From: Coffea arabica | Taxonomy: Eukaryota; Streptophyta; Magnoliopsida; Gentianales; Rubiaceae | DNA length: 64,000 nucleotides | Assembly: GCF_036785885.1 (NCBI RefSeq) | Contig: NC_092316.1 | Location: 50,911,001-50,975,000 of the forward strand | Reading direction: 5' to 3' | In this document: positions 60,446 through 64,000 of the stretch, piece after piece | How positions within the stretch are numbered: the stretch's first letter is position 1 | How the letters are laid out: each line of letters starts with the position of its first letter | The notes under the pieces: model-generated | Databases searched by the model: none | Seen by the model: only the letters and a program-made list of their open reading frames with translations | Told to the model about the DNA's origin: nothing | Made by a program: the position numbers and the translations under genes

Positions 60446-60860
60446 AGAGTAATCCGAGCATAGTCTTTCATTGTAACTACCAAAAAGAACAAATTTTTGC
60501 TAAAAAACAGAGAAAGAAAAATGAATCGGTAGCTAAATTATTTCATCAGGGCCATTTTGGAAACTGCTTTTATTTGCATTTGGAGCCGTCTCAAATCTAA
60601 ACTACAACAAAAAAAAAAATTCTCTCTTAACTGTGATGAGAACTGAGGAGTGAGAAGGAGGAAGAAGAGTTGGATTTTTTATTGGATGAGTTGAATATTG
60701 GCTAGAAGTAGCAGTATTTGTAGTAGTGAACCAACGGGAAGAGGGAGACGATAGCAACTTGGGAAATGAGAAGGCTGTGATAGCAAGCGGTTAAGATTTA
60801 ATGGAAGATAATTTAATGGCCGTCATTTGCACGTGTAAGCATTTTTTTTTTTTTGAAATG
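60446..60860 (-). promoter_or_regulatory. K4 leader exon and core promoter with G-box
   Basis: CT-rich leader and CCAAT motifs near 60675-60705, CACGTG at 60830-60835 in the conserved block TTAATGGCCGTCATTTG. Confidence 0.5.
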
Positions 60861-63800
60861 GTTGTCACTATTTGGACTGTTCTTCCTTACCAAAATCCAA
60901 AAGAGTTCCATTCTCTGTACGGCTCTTCGTTTCATAACATTTCTTCTACACCCTAGCAACACACTATAATTTCCACTTTTCCCTTTTGTTTTTTCTTTTT
61001 GAGTGGATTTGATGTTCATTAGAGTGATCCTAATATGGTCTCTTTCCAATCCGATTACGTTGGTACCAAAATATACACGTTTCCTAATTTAGGAATCTAT
61101 TTTCCTGTATGAGAATTATGATTAAGGCTTTTGAAGGATTATAATGTATTTGGCATGTATGGTCTTATGGTTTTAATTATTTACAAAAATTTCCCTATGT
61201 GCTATATTCGTTTAAAATGGTTTAGGTTACACAATATGAACTCGATTATTTTATATAATTAGGTTATGGAATACAAAGTGTTGATTAGATATCTATGCAC
61301 GAGTTCTATAAAAAATATATGGCTAAAATAGCTTATATAATATTTGTCATTTGCAAAGATTCTAAGTTAATAAATACGAATTGAATTACTTTACAAATTA
61401 GGTCATGGAATACAAAGCATAAAAAAAAATTCATGCTCGAGCTCTATTTGTATATAACTGTTAAAAATGACATGTAGAGCGATTTGTCGTATTTGTTTCT
61501 TGCACACAAATAATTGACCAAAAAAATCAATAATTGATGATAGTTATTCCATCATTAAATAAAGTAAAACACCAAAATCGAACTTTATCTGACAAATTAC
61601 TTTTATAAGAGAATCTAAAATTCTATTGTATATTCTTCATGTAATAAATAATTGTTTCATGAGTTAATTGAAAAGAAATAATAATAATAATAATAATCAT
61701 CATCATCATCATGAATATCAATTATTATGTGCTCTAAGCTCATAAAACTATTTGTGAAAAAAGAATTTTAGTAATTTATGTACCTCTATGTTTGTAGCAT
61801 TTCTCTTGCATGATAATGACAAACTATTTTTTCAGATTTTCCATTTAACTAATTTATTTATTTAAATTTCCTAATTTAGTTTTCAATTTCCTCTTGATGA
61901 GAATTACATTTCAGGTTTGGTAGTGCGATGATGCAATAACAAAGGCTCTCATGGTTTTAATTCTATACAACAGTTCTCAATCTTGTAATTCATTTACAAA
62001 AATTAATGTTGCAGAATATGAATTGTATTGCCTTTTAAATTAGGGTTTTCTAGTACCCAGTGCCAAAAACAAAACCATGCCTAAAATCTATTTGATTTAT
62101 AACTATTACAATAGCATATATAATATTTGTCTTGGTTTATCTTTTATTTGTTTGTGAGTGAATGACTTGAAAATAGTAATTGACAATCAAGAGTCCAACC
62201 AGAAAATGTAAAACACCAATATCAAACAAAATATCTAATGGTCTACATTTATACGAGCATCTAATAATTTTTTTTTTTCAGATCTCATAACAATTTTTTG
62301 GTTTAATTGTTAAAGAAGATAATAACCGTAATATATATCAAAGATTATTTTCTTACAACTCGTAAAAACTACTTGTGTAAAGAGAATTCCTCTAACCTAC
62401 AAGCCACTCCATTTGGTTGAATTTCACCATGATATATAGTTTTCATCATTTGTTTATTCTATCACCAATTTGTATTTCCTAATTTAGTTTGCAATTTTGC
62501 TTTTGATGATGACTTTTAGAGATTAGTAAATTTGCATGTATGGTCACAATTCTTTTTTTTTTTTTTGTTAAAGTGTATACAAAAGTTTCCCTATTTGGGA
62601 ATTTACCTTCAAAGATTCAAGTTATACATAAAAACGGACTCAGCGTAAAGATTAAGTAATAGAATTCAAATTGTTGAAAAAAAAATCTTACTTAACCTCA
62701 ATAGCAATAAATTTGTTAAAGAACATTCTGACATGAATTATTTGTTTTTTATTTCCTTTTATGCACATATGGCAGAAAATCAACAAATCACTATCATGAT
62801 TCTATCTTAATATAATGTTTAAAGTAAAAAGCGAAAACTAAATTGTATCAAATGGACCACTTTTATTATAAGTGGATATAATATTTTTTTTGTATTTTCA
62901 TAATAATTATTTTCTTTACTAGTTAATTAAATTGAAATAATGTTCTTGATAACACTGATTACAAGCTTAGAACTCGTAAAAATGGTTTGTGTATAGAAAT
63001 TCGAGTAATACTACTATACGAACATGGACATCTAAATAATTTTGTTTATTGATAGAACATTTTAGGGGTGAAACATCTAATGAGGGATTTCTAAGTAGAA
63101 TTGTTGAACTCTAAAAATACACAAATATCATGTTAGGCATATTCTTCGTAGATTCAATTTTCATCTACCTTTCTTTCTTTTCACTTGAATATTTATGGAT
63201 AAATTTTTCTTAATGTTTGAATTTCGTAGTATTTACTTTCTAGTGGTTTTCATTAGGTTAAAAAGTAACACAACGTTTTTAATTTTCCTTTAGAAATACA
63301 CACAACATCACGTGAGCAAAAATCTCGTGCATGTACTATGATACTACTACCAACAAATCCATCACTTAAATTCTTAGACACACAAATCTGTGATGATCAT
63401 AGATGCACGGATGAACTTTCACAAATTCAATGATATTTATCCATGCTTATCTAAGTATTTGCTGTGATAAATGTTATTTTGTTTTCTTTTGAGGTGGTTG
63501 GTGGGGGTGGAGATTTTTTTTTTTTTGGTGGAATTTTGGATTAATTATTTTCTCTCACACACGCACTGTGACATGTTCACATGTAGAATCAAAATCGATT
63601 TTAAAACACGTGTAGGACATGCAAGAGAAAAATGTGTTATTTCAATTACAAAATAATAAGTAAATCCAAGAAAAAAGTGAGAATGCATGGATAGATGTCA
63701 ATTAGGAAAGAAGAGCAAATTTTGCTTTACATGAAAAAAGTGGCCATGTGAGAATAGACATCGTGGCAAGAAGAACAAAATTTGCTTCAATTGCGTGAGG

Positions 63801-64000
63801 ACAAAAGCAGTGGAGGAAAAGATAGATAACCATTGAAGATCAGTGAGACGAGTTAGTCATAAATTAACTCTATTGAAGCAGAATCCAAGGATAATTTCTC
63901 ACATAGATCCGAGTCTCTCAATCTTTGATAAGTTATAGATCCAAGGGGTACATTCTTGTACATTGACTGATGTTACAATTTTTTTTTTTTTTGACATGCA
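60861..64000. other. Spacer after K4 and start of a fifth unit
   Basis: AT-rich, non-coding, matching 13561-16500. Compound (AAT)n/(CAT)n microsatellite at 61678-61711. From about 63170 it is the leading spacer of the next unit, which leaves the window before reaching any Helitron-like element or kelch gene. Confidence 0.65.

Overview
The window looks like nuclear DNA of a flowering plant, most likely a dicot. It is AT-rich, with plant-type Ty1/copia and Ty3/gypsy LTR retrotransposons, L1-type LINEs with RNase H domains, hAT-type small elements, an alpha-tubulin fragment with a plant-style intron, a retrocopied cytosolic ribosomal protein L4, and F-box/kelch genes of the SKIP11/At1g74510 type. 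I cannot name the species.

The backbone is an array of F-box/kelch genes, all on the minus strand, at about 10.2-11.6 kb (K1), 17.9-19.3 kb (K2), 43.9-45.3 kb (K3) and 57.5-58.9 kb (K4). Each sits in a roughly 8-10 kb unit carrying a short Helitron-like element, a TA microsatellite, the kelch gene, a 5'UTR intron of about 1.46-1.48 kb, a promoter with a CACGTG box, and about 3 kb of AT-rich spacer. The array grew in two steps. A K1-K2 type tandem pair formed first. The whole block (an LTR scrap, a LINE RNase H relic, an alpha-tubulin fragment, two kelch units and the start of a third) was then copied: block 1 is 3786 to about 33179 and block 2 is 38832 to beyond the window end. K1 pairs with K3 and K2 with K4.

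All four kelch genes share two old lesions at the N-terminus: the family start codon is ATA, and a frameshift follows about 45 codons later. Translation can only begin at a downstream ATG. Only K2 (17880-19151) is then open to its natural end. K1 and K3 carry several stops. K4 has one extra C in a homopolymer near its 3' end.

Mobile DNA fills the rest. 1-3922 is the 5' half of a minus-strand Copia element with a scrambled, partly inverted patch. 7249-9271 is a truncated LINE with an 8-bp target duplication. 22743-26302 is a decayed Copia. 27702-31537 is a 3.8-kb element read as a giant solo LTR. 32095-32600 is an RPL4 processed pseudogene with a 16-bp target duplication. 35378-37474 is a young, GC-rich, non-coding LTR element full of tandem repeats. 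39219-39932 is a gypsy pol scrap. 50475-56187 is a nearly complete but broken LINE holding a 678-bp hAT-like element. I recognise nothing specific in 33240-35377 and 37480-38831. I found no novel defence or metabolic system; the interest lies in the array history and the rearrangement structures.
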